Shown here one piece after another: positions 1-6,605 of a stretch of DNA of 10,161 bases. Positions within the stretch are counted from its first letter, which is position 1. Each line of letters starts with the position of its first letter. The stretch covers positions 1 through 10,161 of the forward strand of contig USEH01000066.1 in assembly GCA_900553675.1 (NCBI GenBank), written 5' to 3'. Source of the DNA: an uncultured Ruminococcus sp. GTDB lineage: Bacteria; Bacillota; Clostridia; Oscillospirales; Ruminococcaceae. Below the pieces are notes generated by a model. It made no database searches. It worked only from the letters and a program-made list of their open reading frames with translations, and was not told where the DNA came from. A program made the position numbers and the translations under genes.

Positions 1-356
<356 letters not shown>

Positions 357-579
357 ATTGTATCTTAATCGCTCTTTCGAGCGAATAAAATCTTTTCAGA
401 GTTTAAGCTCTTGCGCTCGGTATTAAACCGGCTTGTACTTTTTTAGTCTCGTACTTGACTTGAATTGAATTACTGTTAAAGTAATTTTCAAGGGTCTTCT
501 TGTTTCTCATTGTTCAATTTTCAAGCTGCCATTTTTGTTTAGGTTTCACTCTGTGAAACCGTGCCCTCCCGAAGAGTGC
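357..579 (-). promoter_or_regulatory. 16S rRNA leader (pre-16S 5' region)
   Basis: This is the transcribed spacer between the proximal rrn promoter and the 16S gene. It holds a GAAA-loop hairpin with CGCTC/GAGCG arms at 369-384. It also holds an 8-bp inverted repeat (GGTTTCAC at 542-549, GTGAAACC at 553-560). On the minus strand there is a CTTGAAAATTGAACAA stretch around 507-524, similar to the boxA/leader motif found before Firmicutes rRNA operons. No protein gene is credible here. The structures probably act in antitermination and processing; this is inferred by analogy. Confidence 0.7.
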
Positions 580-585
580 TCGATT

Positions 586-614
586 ATCTTACCACACTTT
601 CAAGCGTTTGTCAA
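586..614 (-). promoter_or_regulatory. rrn promoter, proximal (P2)
   Basis: Minus strand: a perfect -35 TTGACA (614-609), a 17-nt spacer, and -10 TAAGAT (591-586). The sequence just upstream (615-650) is almost pure A/T with A- and T-tracts, as expected for an UP element. Transcription would start near 579 and run into the 16S leader. The arrangement of two tandem strong sigma-A promoters is typical of rRNA operons. Confidence 0.85.
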
Positions 615-695
615 GTACTTTTTTAAAAGTTTTTTAAAAAATTTTTTCTTGATTTTGTCGTTTTGTGTGGGCTGCCGTCTTGCGACAGCTTTCAT

Positions 696-724
696 AATAT
701 ATCACATTGTGAGTCTAATGTCAA
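696..724 (-). promoter_or_regulatory. rrn promoter, distal (P1)
   Basis: Minus strand: a perfect -35 TTGACA (724-719), a 17-nt spacer ending in TGA, and -10 TATATT (701-696), giving an extended -10. An A-rich tract lies upstream (725-755). It sits 110 bp upstream of the second rrn promoter and points the same way. Between this promoter and the gene starting at 920 there is about 195 bp without a convincing gene. Confidence 0.85.
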
Positions 725-919
725 TACCTTTTTTTCGATTTGTTAAAACTGCTTTATGATGTTGAAATTTCTGCGTGCTTATATGGTCATAATCATCACA
801 AAATGACAACATTGGCGGCTCTGTGATTATATTTTACCTGCTTTTCCCTTATATTTTCAGGAATTTTTGCGCATTGAGGTGAAATAATACTGATAATTCC
901 AAAAGAAAGGATTAACGTT

Positions 920-1609
920 ATGAAATCTTCAAAAAAGCTTACATTGTATTATATGGTTGTGGCGATGATTCTGTGCGTTGCTACGGTGGTATGCTTTAAA
1001 AACACTGCTCCCCTGCAGCCGCAGGACGCTCAGGTTCTTTCAAAGCTTGGCTCCTCCGGCAAGGAGGTAACCGCCATACAGAACGCCCTTAAGGAGCGCG
1101 GTCTTTTTTCGGGAGAAGCAACCGGCTACTACGGCACCAAGACACAAACCGCCGTTAAGAGATTCCAGAAGCAGAAGGGTCTTTCGGTGGACGGCATTGC
1201 GGGACCTCAGACCCTTAACGCCTTGGGCATAACCTCGGGAAGCGTTCCTCAGGCTACAGAGTCTAACATCAACCTGCTTGCAAGGATAATTTCCGCAGAG
1301 GCGCGCGGCGAGCCTTACACCGGTCAGGTTGCTGTAGGAGCAGTGGTTCTGAACAGAGTTGAATCTCCCTCCTTCCCCGACACCATTTCGGGAGTTATCT
1401 ATCAGAACGGCGCGTTCACCGCGATAAACGACGGTCAGTTCTGGGAGCCGGTCGAAGCAGGCTGCTACAATGCCGCCCGCGACGCTTTGAACGGCTGGGA
1501 TCCCACCGGCGGAGCTTTGTACTATTACAATCCTGCCAAGACCTCGAACAAGTGGATACGTTCCCGACCGGTAATCACACAGATAGGCGACCACCTGTTC
1601 TGTTCTTGA
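920..1609 (+). CDS. sleB: SleB-type spore cortex-lytic enzyme (cell wall hydrolase)
   Basis: 229 aa. An N-terminal signal/anchor segment (about 8-26) is followed by a PG_binding_1 domain (about 43-103, with the typical FQKQKGLSVDGIAGPQT repeat signature) and a C-terminal Hydrolase_2 (SleB/CwlJ) domain (about 117-228). The family's SAEARGEP motif is at 125-132, and Glu127 is the likely catalytic residue. SleB proteins are lytic transglycosylases that degrade muramic-lactam cortex peptidoglycan at germination and are exported into the forespore envelope. The length and domain order fit SleB rather than CwlJ, which lacks the binding domain. The start is supported by AGAAAGGA 8-9 nt upstream. No clear sporulation-sigma promoter was recognised in 769-919. 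No terminator follows, so transcripts may continue into luxS. A paralogous vegetative SleB-like hydrolase is the main alternative. Confidence 0.9.
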   Translation: MKSSKKLTLYYMVVAMILCVATVVCFKNTAPLQPQDAQVLSKLGSSGKEVTAIQNALKERGLFSGEATGYYGTKTQTAVKRFQKQKGLSVDGIAGPQTLNALGITSGSVPQATESNINLLARIISAEARGEPYTGQVAVGAVVLNRVESPSFPDTISGVIYQNGAFTAINDGQFWEPVEAGCYNAARDALNGWDPTGGALYYYNPAKTSNKWIRSRPVITQIGDHLFCS

Positions 1610-1622
1610 ACAAAAATACCGG

Positions 1623-1651
1623 TTGACACATAAGCCCCTCTATATTATAAT
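1623..1651 (+). promoter_or_regulatory. luxS promoter, full sigma-A consensus
   Basis: TTGACA (1623-1628), exactly 17 nt, then TATAAT (1646-1651). Every consensus position matches. The predicted start is near 1658, giving an untranslated leader of about 83 nt before luxS. The -10 hexamer lies inside a near-palindromic box (1641-1657), so a repressor there would block polymerase. A fully consensus promoter usually needs such control. Confidence 0.85.
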
Positions 1652-1724
1652 AGTATATACAATATTTTGTGTAAGCCGCTTTTAAGCGACTCAGCAAGTT
1701 GAGTTCCTATACTATTATAATATA
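1641..1724. repeat. Inverted pair of AT-rich near-palindromes flanking the luxS leader (operator candidates)
   Basis: The box TATATTATAATAGTATA (1641-1657) recurs as its exact reverse complement at 1708-1724, a 17-bp match. Each copy is itself a near-palindrome, with one mismatched pair around a central base. The first copy covers the -10 of the luxS promoter; the second ends just before the ribosome binding site GAGAGG (1727-1732). Centres are 67 bp apart. The 1658-1707 interval also has short stems (CGCTT/AAGCG at 1678-1689, ACTCA/TGAGT around 1689-1704). Two-site binding by a dimeric regulator is the simplest reading. In read-through RNA from the upstream gene the arms could also form a long hairpin. 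Confidence 0.6.
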
Positions 1725-1740
1725 TAGAGAGGTTTAAAAC

Positions 1741-2199
1741 ATGGAGAAGATAGCAAGCTTTAAAGTCGACCACAGAAAATTCGGAGTCGGAATGTACATA
1801 TCGCGAATCGACGGGGATATCGTCACCTACGATGTGCGGATGGTTAAGCCCAACGGCGGAAAATACATATCAAATCCCTCGCTCCACACCATTGAGCACC
1901 TTTTTGCGACCTACGCCCGCTCCTCGGAAGTAAAAGACAGCGTTATTTACGTCGGACCGATGGGCTGCCGCACCGGATTTTATCTTTTGATGAGGGGAGA
2001 TAACCGCCCCGCCGCCATAAAGCTGGTGCGTGACAGCTTTAAGTTCATAAGCGAGTTTTCGGGAGAGATTCCCGGAGCCACCGAGCCGGAGTGCGGAAAC
2101 TATCTTGAACACGACCTTGATTCCGCTAAAAAGGACGTTCTGCCGCTTCTGAAAGTCCTTGAAGACTACCCCGTTGAAAAGCTGATCTATCCCGATTGA
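1741..2199 (+). CDS. luxS: S-ribosylhomocysteine lyase LuxS (AI-2 synthesis)
   Basis: 152 aa, close to the usual ~155 aa. LuxS cleaves S-ribosylhomocysteine to homocysteine and DPD, the precursor of autoinducer-2, in the activated methyl cycle in the cytoplasm. The diagnostic HxxEH zinc motif is HTIEH (His49, Glu52, His53), and the third ligand is Cys118 in the ECGNYLEHDL block. The catalytic cysteine is Cys76 in PMGCRTGFY. All match B. subtilis LuxS motifs. The start is fixed by GAGAGG 8 nt upstream. No pfs/mtn or methionine gene is adjacent, and no S-box or T-box was recognised in the short leader. Transcription is monocistronic from a consensus promoter to a strong terminator. Control by a repressor at the flanking palindromes is inferred. 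Confidence 0.96.
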   Translation: MEKIASFKVDHRKFGVGMYISRIDGDIVTYDVRMVKPNGGKYISNPSLHTIEHLFATYARSSEVKDSVIYVGPMGCRTGFYLLMRGDNRPAAIKLVRDSFKFISEFSGEIPGATEPECGNYLEHDLDSAKKDVLPLLKVLEDYPVEKLIYPD

Positions 2200-2220
2200 G
2201 AATTTTATATGATGTCACCC

Positions 2221-2263
2221 GCCGCGCCTGAGCTTTACTTTAGGCGCGGCTTTCTCTGTTTTT
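2221..2263 (+). terminator. Intrinsic terminator of luxS
   Basis: A GC-rich stem, GCCGCGCCT (2221-2229) with AGGCGCGGC (2242-2250), encloses a 12-nt loop and is followed by the T-rich run TTTCTCTGTTTTT. It lies 21 nt after the luxS stop codon. Confidence 0.9.
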
Positions 2264-2393
2264 CAGGCTGAAAGCCATCATAACTGTAAACATTTTTATC
2301 TTTACGTTTGTGAGAAATGTGAAATTATCCAGAAATAAATGTGAATAACCAACAAAATTTATCTGAATAATGCCGTTAGTAAACATTTGGCGG

Positions 2394-2421
2394 TTGATTT
2401 TTCGTTTTTTTCTGCTATAAT
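2394..2421 (+). promoter_or_regulatory. Promoter of the M23 endopeptidase gene
   Basis: TTGATT (2394-2399), a 16-nt spacer, and TATAAT (2416-2421) preceded by TGC, giving an extended -10. Transcription would start near 2428, leaving a leader of about 68 nt. The 130 bp upstream (2264-2393) is AT-rich with an imperfect direct repeat (AAATGTGAA at two places about 24 bp apart) and no gene. Confidence 0.75.
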
Positions 2422-2434
2422 AAGATAGCACGGT

Positions 2435-2451
2435 TGTAACTGTTTTGTAAC
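2435..2451 (+). promoter_or_regulatory. WalR (YycF)-type binding site
   Basis: TGTAAC (2435-2440), five bases, TGTAAC (2446-2451). This is a perfect fit to the known WalR direct-repeat box TGT(A/T)A(A/T/C)-N5-TGT(A/T)A(A/T/C). It lies just downstream of the predicted start site (about +8 to +24), a position more often linked to repression than activation in B. subtilis. The gene it controls is a cell-wall endopeptidase, the typical WalR target class. The match is seen in the sequence; binding is inferred. Confidence 0.55.
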
Positions 2452-2495
2452 CAATTCGGTTCATCATTTATTATACGAAAGGAGAGGCGGATATA

Positions 2496-4241
2496 ATGTT
2501 CAAGGCAAACCTTTATGCGGGCTTAGCGGCAGTCGCGGGATTTTTGCAGTATACCGGCGGCGTTGTTCTGGATATACTTATAGCCGTCTTGAAAGCCGTG
2601 TTCGGGTTTGTCGGCAGACTGCTTGCCAAAATCTTTTCGTTCATATGGAAATGGCTGACAAAGGAATTTAAGCAGCCGGTTTACGATATATGGTGCTACA
2701 TCCTCACCCCGATAGCTCACGCGTTCGGCACTCTTGCCCACGCAAAAATCCAGCTGAAAAAAACCCGCGAGCTTGGTTTTTCACACGCGATAAAGGTTTT
2801 GTGGGGAGCTTTTGAAAAGTTCTTTATAGGACTTATTAAATTCCTGCGGCACACCTTTAATTATATCGCGCCAGCGGTGTGCATAGCTTTTCTCTTTGCA
2901 CTGATAAAATATGCCGGGACCCTGCAATATGCGATTTCGGTTGAATACAACGGCAGCGATCTTGGAGTTATCAACAACGCCGCCGACTACGATCAGGCAC
3001 AGGCACTGGTTCAGGACAAAATAACCTACGCCGAGGGCGACGAAGCGGTTATAGAAACCCCGAAATTCTCGGTAAAAATGCTCCAGCACGACGATTCGCC
3101 GGTGGATACCAACAACCTTTCCGAGCTGATGATAAGCTCGTCTGAGGTAGGAGTTGTGGAGGCATACGGCTTTTACATCAACGATTCCCTTATAGGAGTA
3201 TATAACGAGGAAGAAATGGAAAGAGTCAGAGCCACCCTTGAAGCAAGGCTTGCTCAGTTCTATTCTCAGAACGACGTTTCGGCGCAGTTTTCGGACAAGG
3301 TAGAGATAAATCAGGGAAGATACCTTGAAAACAACCTTGCCGCTGCCGACGGCGCAATCGCATATATAAACGGCACCAAAACGGTAGAGGCGTTTTACAT
3401 AGTAAGGCGTGGGGACTCGATATCCTCCATTGCAAAGGAGCTTGGCTACTCTGCCGAACAGCTGAAGGTTGAAAACCCCTTCCTGTATAACGGAATCAAC
3501 ACCGGCGACATGATAACCTACAGCTATGAAGAACCGAATCTGTCGGTTATTACCACCCATTATGAAAAATATGACCGCGTAATCGAGCGCAAGGTTCAGT
3601 ATATCAACGATAACGACGAAGAGAAATACACCGAAATCCTTGTTCAGCGCGGCTCTGCCGGAAGCGAAAACGTCACGGCATATGTAACCGAGGTCAACGG
3701 AAAAGAGACTCAGAGGGACATTGTTTCGCGATATACCATTGAGGAAATGGTTCCCATGATAATCCGCACCGGAACCAAGCCGAACGAATCGCTTGAGGGC
3801 AACACCAAGGTTATAGACACCTTGGGAACCTTTATATGGCCGGTCGGCTGGGACGGCGGATATTCATATGTAAGCTCGCTTTATGGCTACCGTTCGTGGG
3901 ACCACTCCACCCACCGCGCTCTGGACATCGCAGCAAAGCGCGGCACCGAAATATACGCTTCTAACGACGGCGTTGTATCATTTGCCGGAACCAACGGCGC
4001 TTACGGCAAGATGGTGTCAATCGACCATGGCAAGGGCTATGAAACATGGTATGCCCATATGTCGGTTATAGTTGCGGAAAAGGGAGACGTTGTTAAAAAG
4101 GGCGACGTTATCGGCTACGTTGGAATGACCGGCTCGGCTTCGGGCAACCATCTCCACTTTGAGCTGAGGCATCACGACGACAGAATGAACCCGATATACG
4201 CTTTAGGCGGAATCGGAGATCACGAGGTAAGAAATTATTAA
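2496..4241 (+). CDS. Membrane-anchored LysM-G5-M23 peptidoglycan endopeptidase
   Basis: 581 aa. Residues 1-122 are hydrophobic/amphipathic (strong segment about 8-53), and a clear transmembrane helix spans about 123-144. Outside follow a region of unknown fold (145-297), a LysM domain (about 298-346, YIVRRGDSISSIAKELGYS) that binds peptidoglycan, a G5 domain (about 352-428) and a C-terminal M23 domain (about 445-570). M23 zinc ligands are visible: HRALD (His473, Asp477) and HLHFE (His552, His554). His521 in WYAHM matches the second catalytic histidine. It should cut peptide cross-links during growth or division. GGAGAGG lies 8 nt before the start. It has its own promoter with a WalR-like site and ends in a terminator. 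No gene symbol is justified. The long N-terminal membrane region is unusual for this architecture. Confidence 0.93.
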   Translation: MFKANLYAGLAAVAGFLQYTGGVVLDILIAVLKAVFGFVGRLLAKIFSFIWKWLTKEFKQPVYDIWCYILTPIAHAFGTLAHAKIQLKKTRELGFSHAIKVLWGAFEKFFIGLIKFLRHTFNYIAPAVCIAFLFALIKYAGTLQYAISVEYNGSDLGVINNAADYDQAQALVQDKITYAEGDEAVIETPKFSVKMLQHDDSPVDTNNLSELMISSSEVGVVEAYGFYINDSLIGVYNEEEMERVRATLEARLAQFYSQNDVSAQFSDKVEINQGRYLENNLAAADGAIAYINGTKTVEAFYIVRRGDSISSIAKELGYSAEQLKVENPFLYNGINTGDMITYSYEEPNLSVITTHYEKYDRVIERKVQYINDNDEEKYTEILVQRGSAGSENVTAYVTEVNGKETQRDIVSRYTIEEMVPMIIRTGTKPNESLEGNTKVIDTLGTFIWPVGWDGGYSYVSSLYGYRSWDHSTHRALDIAAKRGTEIYASNDGVVSFAGTNGAYGKMVSIDHGKGYETWYAHMSVIVAEKGDVVKKGDVIGYVGMTGSASGNHLHFELRHHDDRMNPIYALGGIGDHEVRNY

Positions 4242-4250
4242 GATAATTCG

Positions 4251-4308
4251 GCGGCAGGGCGGACAGTCAGGCAAAAGTGCGTCTGACAATCACCTCTGCC
4301 GCTTTTTT
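4251..4308 (+). terminator. Intrinsic terminator after the M23 gene
   Basis: Outer stem GCGGCAG (4251-4257) with CTGCCGC (4296-4302), directly followed by six T (4303-4308). An inner arm GTCAG/CTGAC (4266-4270, 4281-4286 region) makes the hairpin long and branched. It starts 10 nt after the M23 stop codon. The next gene begins only 24 nt further on, without a visible promoter, so some read-through is likely. Confidence 0.75.
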
Positions 4309-4332
4309 GAATGACGAAAGAAGGGCGTCAAC

Positions 4333-5184
4333 ATGAACGAGCTGTACAGTCTTTACAAAAGCTGCTTTTCGGGTGCGGATATCGTCGCTGAGGACGTCTT
4401 TGAAGACGTGCTGCAAAGAAATAAGCAGGCAAACGTAATCACGGAAACTAACCAAAGCGGCAGTCTTATCGGTGCTGCAATAACAGTTAAAGACGTGATT
4501 GCGGCAATATTTGTCGATAAAAACAGCCGCGGGAATGGCATAGGCTCAAAGCTGCTTGATAAAGCCGAGGAGCATATCCGCCAGCAGGGTAATAAAACGG
4601 CAGTATTGGGCGGGATGGTGATATATCAGGGCGCACCGATAGCCGGCGATAATATAAGCTTTTTTGAGAAAAGAGGATATCAGGGCGAAGAAATCACCGT
4701 AAACATGGCGGCAAAGCTTGCGGATTTTGATGCCTCAAAGCTTGACATCTACCCCGCTCCCGATTATATCCGTTTCAGGTACGAAAAGCCGGAGGAGCAT
4801 GAAAAGCTTTTAAAGGCAATCGAATCGGTCGAGCCGAACTGGGTGCAGTATTTCAGCAAGCCCTCCCCAAAAAGCCGTATAAAAACGCTTATCGCCGAGG
4901 ATATAAGAAACGGCGCAATAGCGGGATTTGTAACAACCGAGCCGAACGCCGCAACCTTTGAGCATGACGGTCTTATAACCGGCTCGATGGGCTGCGTGGG
5001 TGTGGTTCCGGAATACAGGCGGCTGGGAATAGGTCTGCGAATGGTCGCCGACGGTATGCAAAAGCTTAAAGAGCAGAGAGATCAGGCGGTCGAGCTTACA
5101 TATATAGTGCTGACCGACTGGTATTCGCGGCTGGGCTTAACGATATGCTCGCGGCAGTGGATGGCTAAGAAAAAGCTGATATAA
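4333..5184 (+). CDS. Tandem GNAT-domain N-acetyltransferase
   Basis: 283 aa with two GNAT folds. The N-terminal one (about 1-125) carries an acetyl-CoA motif A, FVDKNSRGNGIGSKLL (60-75), and a FFEKRGY end motif (110-116). The C-terminal one (about 143-283) carries GVVPEYRRLGIGLRM (223-237) and a WYSRLGL end motif (263-269). Both R-x-x-G-x-G loops are intact, so both halves could bind acetyl-CoA. The acceptor substrate cannot be told from the sequence. It may be a small amine, an antibiotic or a protein amino group. GAAAGAAGGG precedes the start by about 8 nt. It follows the M23 terminator closely, so it may depend on read-through, and it ends at a bidirectional terminator facing a convergent gene. 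Confidence 0.88.
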   Translation: MNELYSLYKSCFSGADIVAEDVFEDVLQRNKQANVITETNQSGSLIGAAITVKDVIAAIFVDKNSRGNGIGSKLLDKAEEHIRQQGNKTAVLGGMVIYQGAPIAGDNISFFEKRGYQGEEITVNMAAKLADFDASKLDIYPAPDYIRFRYEKPEEHEKLLKAIESVEPNWVQYFSKPSPKSRIKTLIAEDIRNGAIAGFVTTEPNAATFEHDGLITGSMGCVGVVPEYRRLGIGLRMVADGMQKLKEQRDQAVELTYIVLTDWYSRLGLTICSRQWMAKKKLI

Positions 5185-5188
5185 TTTC

Positions 5189-5230
5189 AAAAACAACTAC
5201 CCTTGTCTGAGACAAAGGCAGTTGTTTTTT
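5189..5230. terminator. Bidirectional terminator between convergent genes
   Basis: AAAAACAACT (5189-5198) pairs with AGTTGTTTTT (5220-5229). An inner stem CCTTGTC/GACAAAGG closes on TGA. An A-run on one side and a T-run on the other let it work on both strands, ending the acetyltransferase gene (stop 5184) and the regulator gene from the other side (stop 5244). Confidence 0.88.
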
Positions 5231-5243
5231 CTTACTATATATC

Positions 5244-6383
5244 TCACTCGAAGCATTCCTTAAGCTGTGGGTCGGCTTTAATAAGCTCTTTCAGATTATC
5301 GGGTATTAATTCCAGCCAGCTCTTCCAAGGCATATCAGAGTCTGTCGGAAAATTTTCACTTGGAAATGTAACCTTTGAAAACAGCGGCGCGGTATATTTA
5401 TATTCGTCATTACCTTCACAGCGGATGGAATTATAAAGCCCGTTATGCTCGTAAGCCTTGCGGAAATACTCCAACGCCTTTTCTGCTCCCTCTCCGAAAC
5501 GGGCTTCATATATTGCCGCGTGCAGATAAAGGTCGCATATGTGAGAATGAGCCACTCCACACCTGCCGTCGCTGAATACCGATTCGTAAAGATTTGCAAG
5601 CCCCAAAAACAGCCTGATACTCTCGGGAGAGGTAAAAAGCGGAACCTTGGTGCTGACTGCATAGACTATCACTCGTTTAATCTCTGTCAGCAGCGCGATA
5701 ATGGCTTCGCCGCAGTATCTGTCGCGCTCCTCTGCGTCGGCAGCCTTGGTTAATAGCAATTCCCGGCTTGAAATAATAGAGTCCCGGCTTGCCGCCAGCG
5801 CCTTGGCTTTGTCGTAATAGCCCATTTTTGCATAGGTAATTACCATCATCATAACAATTGTATCCCTGTCCTCGGCAGGGATATCCATGCCTAAGACCTT
5901 TTCAAAGACCTTAATCTCTTCCTGCCAGTAGATGTTGCCGCCGTTGTACTCGGTATCCTCATGGGCATAATCCGAGCCGTCCTTTGTATAGCTCCGCGCG
6001 CCGTACTTCTTCCAGCCGTGCATACTTAAAGCATATCCGAGCTTAATAAGCACCTGCGGCTCAGACGGGAATTCCTCCGCCGCCGAGCGGAGCATTTCAA
6101 CGCACTCGGTCATGTCACCCTGCTCGTTTATTGCTTTCTCCGCCCTTACAAGGATACTCTGAAGCTTTGCCTGACGGTCGCTGCTGTATCCGAACAGCTC
6201 ATCTATGCTGACGTTAAAGTAATTTGCAATTGCGGGTATCATCTCCATATCGGGATATCCGCCGCTTGCTTCCCAGCGTGAAACCGCCTGATTTGTAACT
6301 CCAAGGGCGTTAGCCAGATCCTCCTGCTTTCGCCCATCGCGCTGCCGAAGCTGTCTGATTTTATTGCCTATTTCTATCTGCAT
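5244..6383 (-). CDS. XRE-family transcriptional regulator with TPR-like C-terminal region
   Basis: 379 aa. Residues 5-64 form a Cro/CI-type helix-turn-helix (GNKIRQLRQRDGRKQEDLA, then GVTNQAVSRWEAS as recognition helix, then a YFNVSIDELFG end). The rest (about 70-379) is all-helical with repeats resembling TPR units (for example AEKALEYFRKAYEHNGLY). This build is common in Firmicutes and often links DNA binding to a peptide or small-molecule signal; the ligand is not known. The start is fixed by GGAGG (6391-6395) 7 nt upstream. It has its own promoter at 6455-6483 and a palindrome at 6436-6451, so autoregulation is plausible. It lies downstream of, and in the same direction as, the two ABC genes, which may be its targets. 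Confidence 0.9.
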   Translation of the reverse strand: MQIEIGNKIRQLRQRDGRKQEDLANALGVTNQAVSRWEASGGYPDMEMIPAIANYFNVSIDELFGYSSDRQAKLQSILVRAEKAINEQGDMTECVEMLRSAAEEFPSEPQVLIKLGYALSMHGWKKYGARSYTKDGSDYAHEDTEYNGGNIYWQEEIKVFEKVLGMDIPAEDRDTIVMMMVITYAKMGYYDKAKALAASRDSIISSRELLLTKAADAEERDRYCGEAIIALLTEIKRVIVYAVSTKVPLFTSPESIRLFLGLANLYESVFSDGRCGVAHSHICDLYLHAAIYEARFGEGAEKALEYFRKAYEHNGLYNSIRCEGNDEYKYTAPLFSKVTFPSENFPTDSDMPWKSWLELIPDNLKELIKADPQLKECFE

Positions 6384-6435
6384 AAGCTTACCTCCGTATT
6401 ATTCTTATTTTCGTTTCAGACGAGAATCAGCATTT

Positions 6436-6451
6436 ATTTCACCGGTGTAAT
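6436..6451. promoter_or_regulatory. Palindromic operator candidate of the XRE gene
   Basis: ATTTCACCGGTGTAAT is a 16-bp palindrome with one mismatched pair and a perfect CACCGGTG core. It covers the predicted start site (about 6448), immediately downstream of the -10 box of the regulator's promoter. XRE repressors often bind such sites to control themselves. The palindrome is seen; the binding protein is inferred. Confidence 0.5.
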
Positions 6452-6454
6452 TAT

Positions 6455-6483
6455 ATTATAACCTGCGCGGAAACGGTTTTCAA
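6455..6483 (-). promoter_or_regulatory. Promoter of the XRE regulator gene
   Basis: Minus strand: TTGAAA (6483-6478), a 17-nt spacer, and TATAAT (6460-6455). Transcription from about 6448 gives a leader of about 65 nt to the start codon at 6383. Confidence 0.8.
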
Positions 6484-6542
6484 TGATAAATTCGTTGTTT
6501 ATCGGTAAACGAATGCTTGCATGGATCAATAATATGCCACTT

Positions 6543-6600
6543 TTTGCAGCTTTTCTGCAAATCGGTTCGAGCTTCCCGAAAGCAAATTCGGGAAGCTCGA
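6543..6600. repeat. Two tandem hairpins after the ABC operon
   Basis: A perfect 14-bp inverted repeat (6567-6580 with 6587-6600, 6-nt loop) begins 6 nt past the ABC gene's stop. A second 7-bp hairpin (TTTGCAG 6543-6549, CTGCAAA 6555-6561) follows. In the minus-strand transcript neither is followed by a U-run, so this is not a textbook intrinsic terminator. On the plus strand the large stem is followed by five T after 2 nt, but no plus-strand gene ends here. It probably marks or protects the 3' end of the ABC mRNA. Confidence 0.6.
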
Positions 6601-6605
6601 TGTTT

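Noticed and set aside
535..759. 74-codon plus-strand reading frame over the rrn promoter region
   Set aside because: It overlaps two near-consensus rRNA promoters on the other strand, consists of AT-tract-derived Phe/Lys runs and has no ribosome binding site.
1040..1594. 184-codon minus-strand frame
   Set aside because: Antisense shadow of the SleB-type gene, which has clear domains and a ribosome binding site.
1658..1740. S-box (SAM) or T-box riboswitch before luxS
   Set aside because: The leader is only about 83 nt and contains none of the conserved S-box or T-box sequences.
2300..2360. Imperfect direct repeats (AAATGTGAA) upstream of the M23 promoter as a CRISPR or repeat array
   Set aside because: Only two short copies in AT-rich DNA, without spacers of regular length.
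2781..3560. 259-codon minus-strand frame
   Set aside because: Antisense of the M23 protein gene; its sequence has no recognisable domain and it is explained by the real gene's codon bias.
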